A DNA stretch of 64,000 bases from Planctomyces sp. SH-PL14 (lineage in GTDB: Bacteria; Planctomycetota; Planctomycetia; Planctomycetales; Planctomycetaceae), in assembly GCF_001610835.1 (NCBI RefSeq), contig NZ_CP011270.1, positions 5,412,001 to 5,476,000 on the forward strand, written 5' to 3'. The stretch's first letter is position 1. Every line of letters starts with the position of its first letter. Shown in pieces: positions 9,168 to 18,778 of the stretch. A program made the translations under genes and the position numbers. The notes below the pieces were generated by a model that was not told the DNA's origin, searched no databases, and saw only the letters and a list, made by a program, of their open reading frames with translations.

Positions 9168-9590
9168 TCAGCCTTGCGGCGGGCGGAGGATGCCGTCGAT
9201 CAGCGTGACGGCGCGAAGCAGGTGTTCGATTTCACAGCCCAGGCTCGTCGCGGTGGACGGGCTGACCGGGTCGGAGGGAGCGATGATGAGGTCGCCGACG
9301 GGCGCCGGCTGGACGGACCGCGGCGCCGGGGTGGGGGCGGGGGCTTCCGAGCAGTGCGGGCCGGAGCACTTCGGCGGAATCGGCGATTGCGGGGCGGCGT
9401 CAGGGCCGGCGGGCAGCGTCGATCCGAGCAGCCCGAATTCGGGCTGGAGCATGGCGGCGTGGTCCCAGTTGTGGGGGAGGTTGCCGCAGCGGGCCCAGGC
9501 GGAATCGGCCGTCAGGAAACAGAGCATCCCCACCAGGACCGCGAGGGCGGCTGGAATCTTCGACGGGCGAAGTGAGGGGGATTGAAGCAT
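9168..9590 (-). CDS. Secreted protein of unknown function
   Basis: A 140-residue protein with a clear Sec signal (IPAALAVLVGMLCFLTADSAWA) and a short Pro-rich mature domain. The mature part contains CGNLPHNW near the start and two more Cys in CSGPHC. I recognise no family. I chose the ATG at 9590, close to the signal's hydrophobic core, instead of an in-frame start at 9638. It runs in the same direction as the DUF1559 gene 412 bases downstream, but the long gap suggests a separate transcript. Confidence 0.55.
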   Translation of the reverse strand: MLQSPSLRPSKIPAALAVLVGMLCFLTADSAWARCGNLPHNWDHAAMLQPEFGLLGSTLPAGPDAAPQSPIPPKCSGPHCSEAPAPTPAPRSVQPAPVGDLIIAPSDPVSPSTATSLGCEIEHLLRAVTLIDGILRPPQG

Positions 9591-9715
9591 GAAGACCGGC
9601 TGAAGTGTTCGTGCAACGTACCCGCGAAGTGAGAGCAATGCAAGAAGTGAGTTTGGGAATGAAGATCGTCCGTGGCATACGGAAATCTAAAGCGCAACCC
9701 GTTCACCGGGTCCAG

Positions 9716-9817
9716 GGGCACCCTGGTGGGGGAGTGCAGAGGGGCGAGGGAGGCGGAAGGGGTTCAGGCTGAAGGCGGAAGGTAGAGCGGCGCGACTCTG
9801 GATCGTTTGGCCCTGTT
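9716..9817 (-). repeat. H320 right-end remnant plus about 70-bp extension
   Basis: Bases 9716-9745 are the terminal hairpin and start of a second H320 right end. They are followed by about 70 bases (9748-9817) that are not part of the core repeat but reappear, inverted, right after copy 4 (15573-15642). This gives copies 3 and 4 a longer shared unit. Confidence 0.75.
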
Positions 9818-10130
9818 CGGGTCCAGGGGGACCCTGGTCAGGGGATGCAAGGGGGAGAATCCCCCTTGCCCGCCGGAGGCCGTCTCGTCTCGATCTCTCT
9901 GAAAGAGCGAGGGTCCAATCGCGGACGACGTGTCGTATGCCCCCTCACCAACCCGCGGCGCCTTCAGGGGCGAGCGGTGATCCTCAACGCCGGTTCCACA
10001 AAGCGGACGTCCGTGGCGTCCCACGGTTCCTCATGGAAGCGCCTCCGGCGGCAAGGGGGTGAGACCCCCTTGACCCCGGCTGCCGTTGCACATTGGGTTT
10101 GAGCTATCAGCGTCGTGTCGGCAACAACGG
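9818..10130 (-). repeat. H320 repeat copy 3 (full)
   Basis: Full copy in minus orientation. Its inner right hairpin is a perfect stem of about 10 bp (GCAAGGGGGA-TTC-TCCCCCTTGC), the left hairpin is CAAGGGGGT-CTC-ACCCCCTTG, and the terminal hairpin has loop TCC. The variable middle (GAGGATCACCGCTCGCCCCT) matches copy 4 almost exactly, so these two are close relatives. The left end adjoins the TAA stop of the cytochrome gene at 10133. Confidence 0.9.
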
Positions 10131-10132
10131 CG

Positions 10133-13100
10133 TTACTTGACCTCGGCCGCCGCACCCGGCGGAAGCGCCACCTGGCTGTGGTGCCGCAAATACGCCACCA
10201 GATCCCGAATCTGATCCGCCGTCAACGTCTGCAACTGCCCCTCCGGCATCGGCGACAGATCCGTCGGCCGACTCTCCTCGATGTCGGTCTTGTCGATCGT
10301 CACCTTCTCCGTCAGCGTCTGCAGCGTGATCGTCTTCTCCGTCTGCTGCGTAATGACCCCGTTCAGCACCCGGCCGTCGACGAGGACAACAATCGTCATC
10401 CGGAAGTCCTTGTTCACCACCGCGCTCGGATCGATCACGTTCTCCAGGATGTAATCGAGGTTGCTCCGGTTCGACCCTGTCAGGTCCGGCCCGATCGTCT
10501 GCCCCTCCCCATACAGCTTGTGACACTTGAGGCACGTGTTCCGGAAGACCAGCCGCCCGTTCGAAAGGTCCGCCTTCGCCAGAACCTCATCGGACAACCG
10601 CCCCTTCAGCTCCGCCATCAGCGCCCGCTTCTCAGCCGACGAGTCCCGAAGCTGCCCCCACACCTCCGTCGTCCGCGCACTGAGGGCCGAATCCCCCAGG
10701 CTGTGAATCTGCCGGACATGGAACGACGTCAGATCCTCCCGCGGAATTTTCCCCTCGGCGATCGCTTCCAGCAGCGGCCGGGCAAAGGCCGCACGGGAAA
10801 CGAGGATTGACATGATCTGCGGCCGCTCCGGAGCCCGGAACCCGCGGTATGCCTTCACGAGCTGCTCGCCGATCTTGGGATCGTCAAACAGCGCCAGCCC
10901 CTTGGCGGCGGAAACATTGATGACCCGCTCGCCGACAAGCTGCTGGCAGATGTCGCGGAGATCCGGTGGACGGCTCTCGATGAGCGTCGCCACCGCCGCC
11001 TGCCGCGCGGCCATCGGCGCGGCCTTGTCGAGGGCAATCCGCTTCACCTCATCTAGCGCCCGCCCATCGCCGAACAGCACGTTCAGGTCCCGCGCCATCG
11101 CGACGAGCTTTTCGTCCGATGACGTTTCGAGCAGCGGCAGGATCGTCTTCCAGCTCGCCGGCATCTTCGCCTTCCGCCACCCGCGGAGTCCGTCGCTGAG
11201 TCCCGTCACGATGTCCCGCCGATAGTCCTCGGACTGCGTGGCAGCGAACGTCAGGAGCTCGCTGAGCGGCGCGGGAGTGCGGTCGATCTCCTCGGCAAGA
11301 CGGCGGGCGATGAACGTCCGCGTGGTCGGCCACTGGCAGGCCTTCGCCACCGGCACGAGCGCCGCGGGATCGACGTCCGCCACCGGAATCAGTCCGTACC
11401 AGACGAGCAGCGGCAGGTCGTGGTCGTCCCGATCCTCCGGATGGGAGACGAGCGCCTGCGCCAGCGGAGCCCGCAGGCCAACCGGCAGCCGCTGGAGAGT
11501 CGAAGCGAGCGTCAGCCGCACCAGCCCCGAAGGATCGGTTTGCGCCACCCGCGTCAGGAGCGGGGCGACCGCTTCCGCCGCGTGCGAGATCGTGGCGGTC
11601 GCGCCCGGGTCGTAGGGGACCGGCCCCAGCGGCCCGTCGAGCGGGAACGGATCGGTCAGCATCCGGACCGCCTGCGTCCGGATCGCTTCATCGGTGTGAG
11701 CGAGACACTCGCCCAGGAACGGAGCGTCGAGCGCCCCGATGTTGAACAGCGTCAGGAACGACCGCATCCGCAGCACGCGGTCCTCGGACCGGGCCACCGT
11801 CCGCATCAGCTCCGTGGCGGCGTCGGCCAGCGGCTGTGTCGCCGCCCGCCGCTCCGCCAGGATCAGCCGGGCCTGCCGGACGTACCACTCGTTCGGCGAG
11901 CCATGCAGGGCCACGAGATCGGTGTCGCTCAACCGATGAAGGTCAAACGCCGCGGGGGCCTTCGGACTGCCGTAAACGATCTTGTAGATCCGTCCGCTCG
12001 TGCGATGGACGCCGTTCCGCTCGTGACACTCGCCCGTATCGCTCCAGTCGATGATGTACACCCCGCCGTCCGGCCCATACGACAGATCGAGCGCCCGGTA
12101 CCAGGGATCGTCGCTGAGAAGAAAATCCTTCGCATGCCGGCCCACGAATCCGCCGCCGTGCCGCTCCAGCCGCTCGGTGTTCACGCGGCGGCCGTGGAGG
12201 TTGATCGTGTACAGGAGACCGCGATGCTCGGCCGGCCAGTTGTCGCCGAGATAAATCATGGCGCCGGAGTGAGCGTGTCCGCCGCCGAGGTCGTTCGCCG
12301 CGCCGTCGCGGGAGTTCTGCCATCCCTTGCCGGTGTCGTAGTGAAAGTGATCGGCGTGATGGCTCATCAGGTCATAGACCCGCGGGTTCGGATCGAGCGT
12401 CCCGTTCCGCAGGAAGTGCCCGCCGACAACGTTGTAGAACAGGTGCCCGGTGACGGTGTTGGTATAGAAGAGTTCCCCCAGGGCATCCCAGTCGTGCCCC
12501 CAGGGATTCGTCGTCCCGGTGCAGAGTGTCTCATACGTCTTGCGGATCGGGTGGTACCGCCACATCCCGCCCCGCAGCGGAACCCGCCGCGCGTCGGGCG
12601 TTCCCGGCGGACCGATCTCTCCGGGACACGACCCGCCGCAGCGTCCGTAGAGCCATCCGTCGGGACCGAACCGCAGCCCGTTCGCAAAGTTGTGATAGCT
12701 CTCGCTGAAGACGTTGAATCCGTCGAGGACGGTCTGCGGCGGTCCGTCCGGCACGTCATCCCGGTCGGCGTCGGGGATGAACATCAGCCGCGGCGGGCAC
12801 ATGACCCACACGCCGCCGTGGCCGACTTCGACGCTCGTCAGGATCTGGAGGTTGTCGACGAACACCTTCCGCGAGTCGAACCGCCCGTCGCCGTTCGTGT
12901 CCTCAAAGATCAGGACCCGGTCCCGCAGCCCCAGGTCAAAGCGGGTCTGGCCGTCGGCATAGGTGTAGTTCTCGGCAATCCACAGCCGCCCCCGCGCGTC
13001 CCACGTCATCCCGATCGGGTTCTGAACATCGGGCTCCGCGGCAAACAGCGTCGCCCGGAACCCCTCCGGAAGCCGCAGCCGCTTGACCGCCTCCTCGGGC

Positions 13101-13222
13101 GGCGTCGCGGCCGCCTTGGCATCGTCGAGCGTGTTGAACGGCTGCGGAAAGTCGTCCGCCGCCGCGGCAGCCGCGCAGGCCGAAACGACGGCGATCATCA
13201 GGAGGAGAGCGGGAAAGCGCAT
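10133..13222 (-). CDS. PVC-type membrane-bound dehydrogenase with C-terminal cytochrome c
   Basis: This 1029-residue protein has a signal peptide (MRFPALLLMIAVVSACAAAAAA). An N-terminal beta-propeller resembling glucose/sorbosone dehydrogenase follows at about 45-420, with GMTWDARGRLWIAE, FGPDGWLYGRCGG and YGPDGGVYIIDW. The middle is alpha-helical and HEAT-like (about 430-870). A cytochrome c domain ends the protein with C897-L-K-C-H901, followed by GPDLTGSNR. This is the planctomycete TIGR02604/TIGR02603 arrangement, which is thought to oxidise carbohydrates or alcohols in the periplasm and pass electrons to the haem. Its substrate is unknown. A second, distant relative lies at 15641-18778. 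The stop is directly next to H320 copy 3. Confidence 0.93.
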   Translation of the reverse strand: MRFPALLLMIAVVSACAAAAAADDFPQPFNTLDDAKAAATPPEEAVKRLRLPEGFRATLFAAEPDVQNPIGMTWDARGRLWIAENYTYADGQTRFDLGLRDRVLIFEDTNGDGRFDSRKVFVDNLQILTSVEVGHGGVWVMCPPRLMFIPDADRDDVPDGPPQTVLDGFNVFSESYHNFANGLRFGPDGWLYGRCGGSCPGEIGPPGTPDARRVPLRGGMWRYHPIRKTYETLCTGTTNPWGHDWDALGELFYTNTVTGHLFYNVVGGHFLRNGTLDPNPRVYDLMSHHADHFHYDTGKGWQNSRDGAANDLGGGHAHSGAMIYLGDNWPAEHRGLLYTINLHGRRVNTERLERHGGGFVGRHAKDFLLSDDPWYRALDLSYGPDGGVYIIDWSDTGECHERNGVHRTSGRIYKIVYGSPKAPAAFDLHRLSDTDLVALHGSPNEWYVRQARLILAERRAATQPLADAATELMRTVARSEDRVLRMRSFLTLFNIGALDAPFLGECLAHTDEAIRTQAVRMLTDPFPLDGPLGPVPYDPGATATISHAAEAVAPLLTRVAQTDPSGLVRLTLASTLQRLPVGLRAPLAQALVSHPEDRDDHDLPLLVWYGLIPVADVDPAALVPVAKACQWPTTRTFIARRLAEEIDRTPAPLSELLTFAATQSEDYRRDIVTGLSDGLRGWRKAKMPASWKTILPLLETSSDEKLVAMARDLNVLFGDGRALDEVKRIALDKAAPMAARQAAVATLIESRPPDLRDICQQLVGERVINVSAAKGLALFDDPKIGEQLVKAYRGFRAPERPQIMSILVSRAAFARPLLEAIAEGKIPREDLTSFHVRQIHSLGDSALSARTTEVWGQLRDSSAEKRALMAELKGRLSDEVLAKADLSNGRLVFRNTCLKCHKLYGEGQTIGPDLTGSNRSNLDYILENVIDPSAVVNKDFRMTIVVLVDGRVLNGVITQQTEKTITLQTLTEKVTIDKTDIEESRPTDLSPMPEGQLQTLTADQIRDLVAYLRHHSQVALPPGAAAEVK

Positions 13223-13321
13223 GCGTCACTCACACCAGATTGTCAGGGTTCGCCAAGGTGACAGAATTCCGGCGGCGATACCACCGACTGCGATCGTGCC
13301 GGACCGCCCGGAGAACCCGTG

Positions 13322-13630
13322 ATGGCATTTCGACAAGCGAAATCGGATTCACACCGCGAACAGAAGACGTGGAACGAGTGGATTGAGAAGAATCGGGCTG
13401 CCCTGGTTGCGATGGGACTTCCTCCCGAGGTGATGGTCGACGCCAGCTGCTGGTCTGACTTCCTCGAGAACGGTCACCTGCACTGGCACCCGTCGAGCGG
13501 TTTCGACTTTCATCAGCTGACCCATCATCAGCTGGTTCTCCTGCGAGACTTCCTCGAAAAGGACGCCTTGAAAGATCGAGCTCCCACACTGCTCAGGTGG
13601 CTGCGTACTCGAAATCTGGGACAGAGCTGA
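13322..13630 (+). CDS. Hypothetical protein, 102 residues
   Basis: A short soluble protein that I do not assign to a named family. It is rich in Trp and His (WNEWIEKNRAALVAMG, HLHWHPSSGFDFH, LRWLRTRN) and has no signal or membrane segment. The ATG at 13322 is preferred over the overlapping GTG at 13319. Codon use appears less GC-biased than in the flanking cytochrome and truB genes. With the next gene it forms a small islet between those genes that looks acquired. The two may be cotranscribed, about 80 bases apart. Confidence 0.65.
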   Translation: MAFRQAKSDSHREQKTWNEWIEKNRAALVAMGLPPEVMVDASCWSDFLENGHLHWHPSSGFDFHQLTHHQLVLLRDFLEKDALKDRAPTLLRWLRTRNLGQS

Positions 13631-13708
13631 CAAGGATGCGACTTCGTCCCGATCTTGCGTCCGATGGTCCCGTACGCATTGAGTCACCTAAATCAGCCCG
13701 AGACGCCA

Positions 13709-14287
13709 ATGGATGCGCTGACAAAGGAAATCCTCCTGCGGTCCTTTCAGCATGGTTTTAGTCCCGATTTGACAGCCAGCCTGATCGACGAGTCTCGGGT
13801 CAACGAACACATCACCGGAGTACACGACACTACGGAAGCCGAAGCATCTGATCGCATTCGGATGATGATCGAAGGTGGCCTCATAGGCATTGTGACAACG
13901 GAACTTGCAGACCGGGTTTGGCGGGAGATCGACGAGTGTGGTGACTCGCTGGAAAGCCTCTCCCGAAGAGTGCCGGGTGTCGGCGGAATAATGCCGACCG
14001 GAATGGGGCAGCAGATTCTCAGAGGCTTGGTCCCTCGAAACTGGCATTGCTCCCACGAAACGGATTCCGCGACCGGGTTCCGGTACTACTGGCAACTGGA
14101 GTACGCCGATCGGGAGCAGTGCTGTCCATTTAGCGAGGACTTCTTCCAAGCACCGAACGCACGTTATCGCGACTGCGAGACGAGAGGTTGCCGTGTGACG
14201 GCCTGCGGCCCTTGGTGGTCAACCTGGTGGTGGCGACATCCCACGGGCTATCTGATTCTGTGCAAGAGCCACCAAGACCATACTTGA
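13709..14287 (+). CDS. Hypothetical protein, 192 residues
   Basis: An acidic soluble protein of unknown family. The N-terminal half looks helical (ALTKEILLRSFQHGF, RIRMMIEGGLIGIVTTELAD). The C-terminal half is rich in Cys and Trp (WHCSHE, REQCCPFSED, CETRGCRVTACGPWW), which suggests metal binding or disulfides. Two upstream in-frame starts (13655, 13664) are possible, but the ATG at 13709 begins the conserved-looking part. It follows the 102-residue gene and shares its less GC-biased codon use. A paired accessory function such as toxin/immunity is conceivable, but the sequence does not show it. Confidence 0.6.
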   Translation: MDALTKEILLRSFQHGFSPDLTASLIDESRVNEHITGVHDTTEAEASDRIRMMIEGGLIGIVTTELADRVWREIDECGDSLESLSRRVPGVGGIMPTGMGQQILRGLVPRNWHCSHETDSATGFRYYWQLEYADREQCCPFSEDFFQAPNARYRDCETRGCRVTACGPWWSTWWWRHPTGYLILCKSHQDHT

Positions 14288-14396
14288 CGAACCGTCACCC
14301 ACTTTGCGGCGCTGATTGATTACCTCAATCTGTCATTCAACGCGCCAAGCCGCCACACTGCCGCTTTTGCCCGGGAAATAGCGTCCACGTCGAGTC

Positions 14397-15254
14397 ATGT
14401 TCGGTCTCCTCAACATCAACAAACCCCTCCGTCTCACTTCCCGCGACGTCGTCAACCGCGTCTGCAAACGGGTGCATCCGATCAAGGTCGGACATGCCGG
14501 GACCCTCGACCCGCTGGCCAGCGGAGTGCTCGTCGTGTGCGTCGGACACGCGACGCGGCTCGTGTCGTACATCCAGGACGAGAGCAAGACCTACATCGGG
14601 ACCTTCGTCTTTGGGAAACGGAGCGAGACCGAGGACTGTGAAGGGGTTGTGGAGGACGTGCCTGTCGGGCACATCCCGCGCGAGGAGCTGGAGGCGATCC
14701 TGCCGCGGTTCACGGGGCGGATTCGTCAGCGGCCGTCGCAGTTCTCCGCGATTCGTGTCGGGGGGCAGCGAGCTTATGAGCGGGCGAGGAAGGGGCAGGT
14801 GGTGGAGGTCCCGGAGCGGGATGTGGAGATTCATGCGCTCCGCTGCGTGGAGTACGACTTTCCCACGTTTCGGCTGGAGGTCGAGTGCGGGTCAGGGACC
14901 TATATGCGGTCGCTGGGGCGGGATATCGGGCTGGCTCTCGGGACCCATGCGCTGATGGTGGGCCTGGAGCGGACGCGGATCGGGGACTTTCGGATCGACG
15001 ACGCGCTGTCGATCGAGGATTTGAGTGCGGACGTGATTGCGGCGCATCTCCGCTCGCCGCTGGAGGCTCTGGGGCGGTTTCCGCAGGTGATGCTGAGTTC
15101 ACACGATGTGGCTCAGTTGCGGATGGGGCGGTGCCTGCGGCATGACTGTCTGCTCTACGCGCCTCCCGGTGAGGTTGTGGGGGTTCATGCGGGCGAAGCG
15201 GTGTCGCTGCTGCGGGTCCACAACAACCAGCTCGTGCCGGTCATGGTCTTCTGA
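14397..15254 (+). CDS. truB: tRNA pseudouridine(55) synthase TruB
   Basis: TruB isomerises uridine 55 in the T loop of most tRNAs. The 285-residue protein has the catalytic motif GHAGTLDPLASGVL with nucleophile D38, the N-terminal GLLNINKP block, KTYIGTFVFGKRSET(E)D, and RPSQFSAIRVGGQRAYE. VECGSGTYMRSLGRDIG and a short C-terminal PUA-like tail follow. Length is typical for a bacterial TruB with a reduced C-terminus. In many bacteria truB follows infB and rbfA. Here it stands alone behind two unrecognised genes, and an H320 repeat begins 7 bases after its stop. Confidence 0.97.
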   Translation: MFGLLNINKPLRLTSRDVVNRVCKRVHPIKVGHAGTLDPLASGVLVVCVGHATRLVSYIQDESKTYIGTFVFGKRSETEDCEGVVEDVPVGHIPREELEAILPRFTGRIRQRPSQFSAIRVGGQRAYERARKGQVVEVPERDVEIHALRCVEYDFPTFRLEVECGSGTYMRSLGRDIGLALGTHALMVGLERTRIGDFRIDDALSIEDLSADVIAAHLRSPLEALGRFPQVMLSSHDVAQLRMGRCLRHDCLLYAPPGEVVGVHAGEAVSLLRVHNNQLVPVMVF

Positions 15255-15260
15255 CGTGAC

Positions 15261-15572
15261 ACCGTTCATGCCGGCGCAACGTGGATAGCTCAAACCCAAC
15301 GTGCGACGGCAGCCGGGGTCAAGGGGGCAACCCCTTGCCGCCGGAGGCGCTTCTGTGAGGAACCGTGGGACACAACGGACGTTCCCTTTGTGGAACCGGC
15401 GTTGAGGATCACCGCTCGCCCCTGAAGGCGCCGCGGGTTGGTGAGGGGGCATACAGCACGTTGTCCGCGTTTGGACACGGCGCGCTTCAGACATCTCTCG
15501 ACGGCCAGGCCTCCGGCGGGCAAAGGGGATTCTCCCCTCTGCACTCCCTGACCAGGGTGCCCCTGGACCCGG
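15261..15572 (+). repeat. H320 repeat copy 4 (full, with extension to 15642)
   Basis: Full copy between convergent truB and the second cytochrome gene. Left hairpin CAAGGGG-GCAA-CCCCTTG, centre hairpin core TGTCC-GGACA, inner right hairpin AGGGGA-TTC-TCCCCT, terminal hairpin CCAGGG-TGC-CCCTGG. It continues into the 70-base extension shared with copy 3. Copies 3 and 4 thus form an inverted pair of about 380 bases flanking 5.1 kb. Confidence 0.9.
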
Positions 15573-15640
15573 TGAGGGCCAATGATCCTGAGTTGCGCCG
15601 CTCTACCTTCCGCCTTCAGCCTGAACCCCTTCCGCCTCCC

Positions 15641-18600
15641 TCACTGCGGCACGGGCGCCGCCTGCGACTTGATCAACGCAATCAAATCCGCAATGTCCTG
15701 CGGAGTCACCGTCTTCTCCAAACCCACCGGCATCAACGACACCCCGTTCGCCTTCAACACATCGATTTCAGCGCGAGGAATCGCCTCTTCTTTCCCCTCC
15801 GCCATCCGCAACGTCACCGCGTCCGCCGTGTCCGCCGCGATCAACCCGTTCAGCACCCGCCCCGCATCCGTGATCACGGTATACGACTGGTAAATCGCCT
15901 GCGCCTCCCGGTTCGGATCCAGAATCGCAATCAGCAGATCTTCAGGCGACTTGTTCACCACCGAAACCAGCTGCGGACCCACATTGGCCCCCTCGTTCCC
16001 GACCTTGTGGCACGTCACGCAGTGCTTCGTAAACGCCAGCTTCCCCCGCGCGACATCCCCCGCCAGCTCCAGCGCCGGCCGGTAACTCTCAATCACCTTC
16101 TGCCGGTCCTGATTCGGCATCCCGAACACCGCCGCCGCCTGCTTCCGAATCCCCTCATTGGGATGCGACAACAGCGTCTGCCGCGAAGTCGGATCCACCT
16201 CACCCGGCGAAATCCCCCCGCCACCCACCGCGGTCAGCAGCGCCGTAATCCGCTCGTTCCGCTTCAGCAGCGTCGTCATCGTCACCGTCCGCAAGTGCGG
16301 CCCCATCTGCGGCCAAACCGCCAGCAGCGGCGCGGAGAGGTCCGCGTTGAGCCCCCCCACCGTCGTGATTGCCGCGGCCTGCAGCTCCGGCGGCGTCTGC
16401 GGCGACAGCAGCTTTTCAAGCAGCCCCGCAAACCGATCCGCCGGCAGCGTCGCCACGATCGGCATCACAGCCAGCCGTCCCTTCAAGGGAGCAGCCGAGT
16501 CGGTCGCCCGCCCCTCGGCAGCCGTCCACGCCGTTTCGATCATCGCCTTCGCCGGAGCCGCAAGCTTCGGCGAACCGATGAGGCCCGCCAGCGACTTGCC
16601 CGAGCTCTCCAGCCGCCCGCCCAAGGTCGCGATCATCCCGCTCCGCGCCGGGGAATCGGGGAGCGACGCAATCCGGTTAAGGATTTGCAGCACCCCTTCC
16701 TCCGTCGCCGCCGCACGGGCCAGAAGCCGCCGCCGCCACGTAGAATCCTGGTCCCCCTTCGCCAGCAGTTCGTCGAGAAGCGGCAGAGCCCGGGTCCCGA
16801 TCGAGCTCGTCAGCATCTCAAGCACGTCGGAGTTGAGCCCCGATCGGGTCGCCAGCGCCGTGAGAGCCTTGAGCGACTCCGGCGAATCGATCTCGCCGAG
16901 GGCGTAAGCGACAGCGAACTCGACACGGACGTTGTCCTCGCTCGCGAGTGCGAGGATCGGACCCGCGAGGGCCGGCATCGCCTTCAGTCGCGGCGCGGCG
17001 AGCCACACGGCCCGCTCGCGAATGTGCGGATCGCGATCCGCCAGAGCGGCCAGCATGTCCGCCTCGTCAATCGCATCGAGACCGTCCAGAACCGCCAGCG
17101 CGTGCAGCCGTCCCAGCGGTGTCGCCCCTTCGCGGACCAGCTTTCGAGCGGGCTCGATGGCCGCCTTGTCCTGCCGTTCCCAGAGCAGCCGCTGGGCGGT
17201 CTCCCGCTCCCAGCCGTTCGTCGAGTTGAGGCTCGCAACCAACTCCACGGTGGTCTTCGTCGCCAGGACCGGGAACGGCCGGTGCTTCCAGCCCGGCGGC
17301 GTCAGCCGGTAGATCCGCCCCTTGTCGTCGCCGCTCTCCAGGTTCAGGAACGCCTTGATGTCATCCGGGATCGCGATCGGGTGCTCGATCGTCTCGCGGT
17401 ACATGTCGAGGACGTACAGGCACCCGTCCGGCCCGTTGACGAAGTTCGTCGGACGGAACCACGTGTCGGTCGAGGTGATGAACTCGACCCCCTCATCCGC
17501 CCGCTTGGCCAGGAAGCTCGCGCCGTTCTCGCCGACGGTCTTGCGGTGGATCAGGTTTCCGCCGACGTCGCCGATAAAGGCGTTGCCGAAGAACTCCGGC
17601 GGATAGGCGTCGCCGCGGTAGATCGTGACGCCGGTGGCCGACGTGAAGAAGCCGGTTGCGACGAGCTCGGTCTCCGAGACCCGTTTGCGGAACGCCGGAT
17701 CGGCCGCCCGGCGGCGGGTGCGGACGACGCGCCACGGCTCGGCCGGGCTCGTCCGGAAGACCGGCGCGGCGGCGCCGTCGGCGGCGACGGAGCGGATCGG
17801 CGGGGCGGTGATCCCGGAGTCCTTCCGGTCGAGCGCCTGGCGGGGATAGACGATGTGCTGGATGTGGTTGCTGTTGTTGCAGACGAACCGGTTCCCCCAG
17901 TCGTCATACGAGTGGCCGAACTGCTGGCCGCCGGTGACGCGGGTCAGCTCGTTCGTCTTCGGGTTGAGGGCCCAGTCGCTCGCCCGCAGCGGACCGACGT
18001 CCTTGCCCTCCATGTGCAGGCTGCTCTGGGCGGTCCCGCCGCTGGCGGTGATCCGGTTGTCGAGCCCCCACTTCATGTTGTTCGCCAGCCCCTGCACGTT
18101 GTAACGGCTGAACCCCTCGATGATTTCTTTGCGCTCGTCGGCGACGCCGTCGCCGTTCGTGTCCTTGAAGTAGTACAGCTTGTCCGGCGCGAGGGCGAAG
18201 ACCCCGTCGTCGTAGCAGCAGACACTGACCACCCAGCTCATCTTGTCGGCGTAGACGGTGCTCTTGTCGAAGATCCCGTCGCCATCGGTGTCCTCCAGCC
18301 GGCGGACCTGGCAGGCGTTCTTCTTGCCGAGCGGCATCGGCTGCATCTCGCGGACTTCTTCCGAGTACGGATAGCCCAGCATCTCGGCCACATACTGCCG
18401 GCCGTAAGCGTCGAAGCAGGCATCGACCGGATCGAGGACGTCCGGCTCATGCGCGACGAGCTGCAGCGAGAACCCGTGCTGGACCTTGAACGTCTTCTGA
18501 ACGTCGGCGATCTCCACCGGCGGCAGCCGCTTCATTTCCTCGGCGAGCGAAGGGGGCGCCGCGGGATCGGCAGGGGCCGCAGCCATCGGAGCCGCCGCGG

Positions 18601-18778
18601 GTGCGGGAGCTGGCGTCGTTGCCGGAGCAGCGGGAGCCGCCGCGACGGCAGTCGGAGGCGTCTGGGCCGGTGCGGGAGAGGGGGCCGTCGAGAGGACGAG
18701 GGCGCCGGTGAAGAGACCGAGGGCCAATGCGGCGAACGGAACCGCCAGTGCGGGCGCGGCAGCGGAGCGAGACGACAT
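15641..18778 (-). CDS. PVC-type membrane-bound dehydrogenase with C-terminal cytochrome c
   Basis: A 1045-residue protein with an N-terminal hydrophobic signal or anchor, then an Ala/Pro-rich linker (about 36-80). The dehydrogenase-like beta-propeller covers about 100-480, with FDAYGRQYVAEMLGYPY, GPDGCLYVLDMYRE and NHIQHIVYP. HEAT-like helical repeats lie at about 500-890 and a cytochrome c domain has C920-V-T-C-H924 followed by GPQL. It has the same architecture as 10133-13222, but the sequences are clearly diverged, so this is not a recent duplication. It probably works as a periplasmic oxidase with haem as electron exit. The substrate is unknown. Confidence 0.92.
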   Translation of the reverse strand: MSSRSAAAPALAVPFAALALGLFTGALVLSTAPSPAPAQTPPTAVAAAPAAPATTPAPAPAAAPMAAAPADPAAPPSLAEEMKRLPPVEIADVQKTFKVQHGFSLQLVAHEPDVLDPVDACFDAYGRQYVAEMLGYPYSEEVREMQPMPLGKKNACQVRRLEDTDGDGIFDKSTVYADKMSWVVSVCCYDDGVFALAPDKLYYFKDTNGDGVADERKEIIEGFSRYNVQGLANNMKWGLDNRITASGGTAQSSLHMEGKDVGPLRASDWALNPKTNELTRVTGGQQFGHSYDDWGNRFVCNNSNHIQHIVYPRQALDRKDSGITAPPIRSVAADGAAAPVFRTSPAEPWRVVRTRRRAADPAFRKRVSETELVATGFFTSATGVTIYRGDAYPPEFFGNAFIGDVGGNLIHRKTVGENGASFLAKRADEGVEFITSTDTWFRPTNFVNGPDGCLYVLDMYRETIEHPIAIPDDIKAFLNLESGDDKGRIYRLTPPGWKHRPFPVLATKTTVELVASLNSTNGWERETAQRLLWERQDKAAIEPARKLVREGATPLGRLHALAVLDGLDAIDEADMLAALADRDPHIRERAVWLAAPRLKAMPALAGPILALASEDNVRVEFAVAYALGEIDSPESLKALTALATRSGLNSDVLEMLTSSIGTRALPLLDELLAKGDQDSTWRRRLLARAAATEEGVLQILNRIASLPDSPARSGMIATLGGRLESSGKSLAGLIGSPKLAAPAKAMIETAWTAAEGRATDSAAPLKGRLAVMPIVATLPADRFAGLLEKLLSPQTPPELQAAAITTVGGLNADLSAPLLAVWPQMGPHLRTVTMTTLLKRNERITALLTAVGGGGISPGEVDPTSRQTLLSHPNEGIRKQAAAVFGMPNQDRQKVIESYRPALELAGDVARGKLAFTKHCVTCHKVGNEGANVGPQLVSVVNKSPEDLLIAILDPNREAQAIYQSYTVITDAGRVLNGLIAADTADAVTLRMAEGKEEAIPRAEIDVLKANGVSLMPVGLEKTVTPQDIADLIALIKSQAAPVPQ

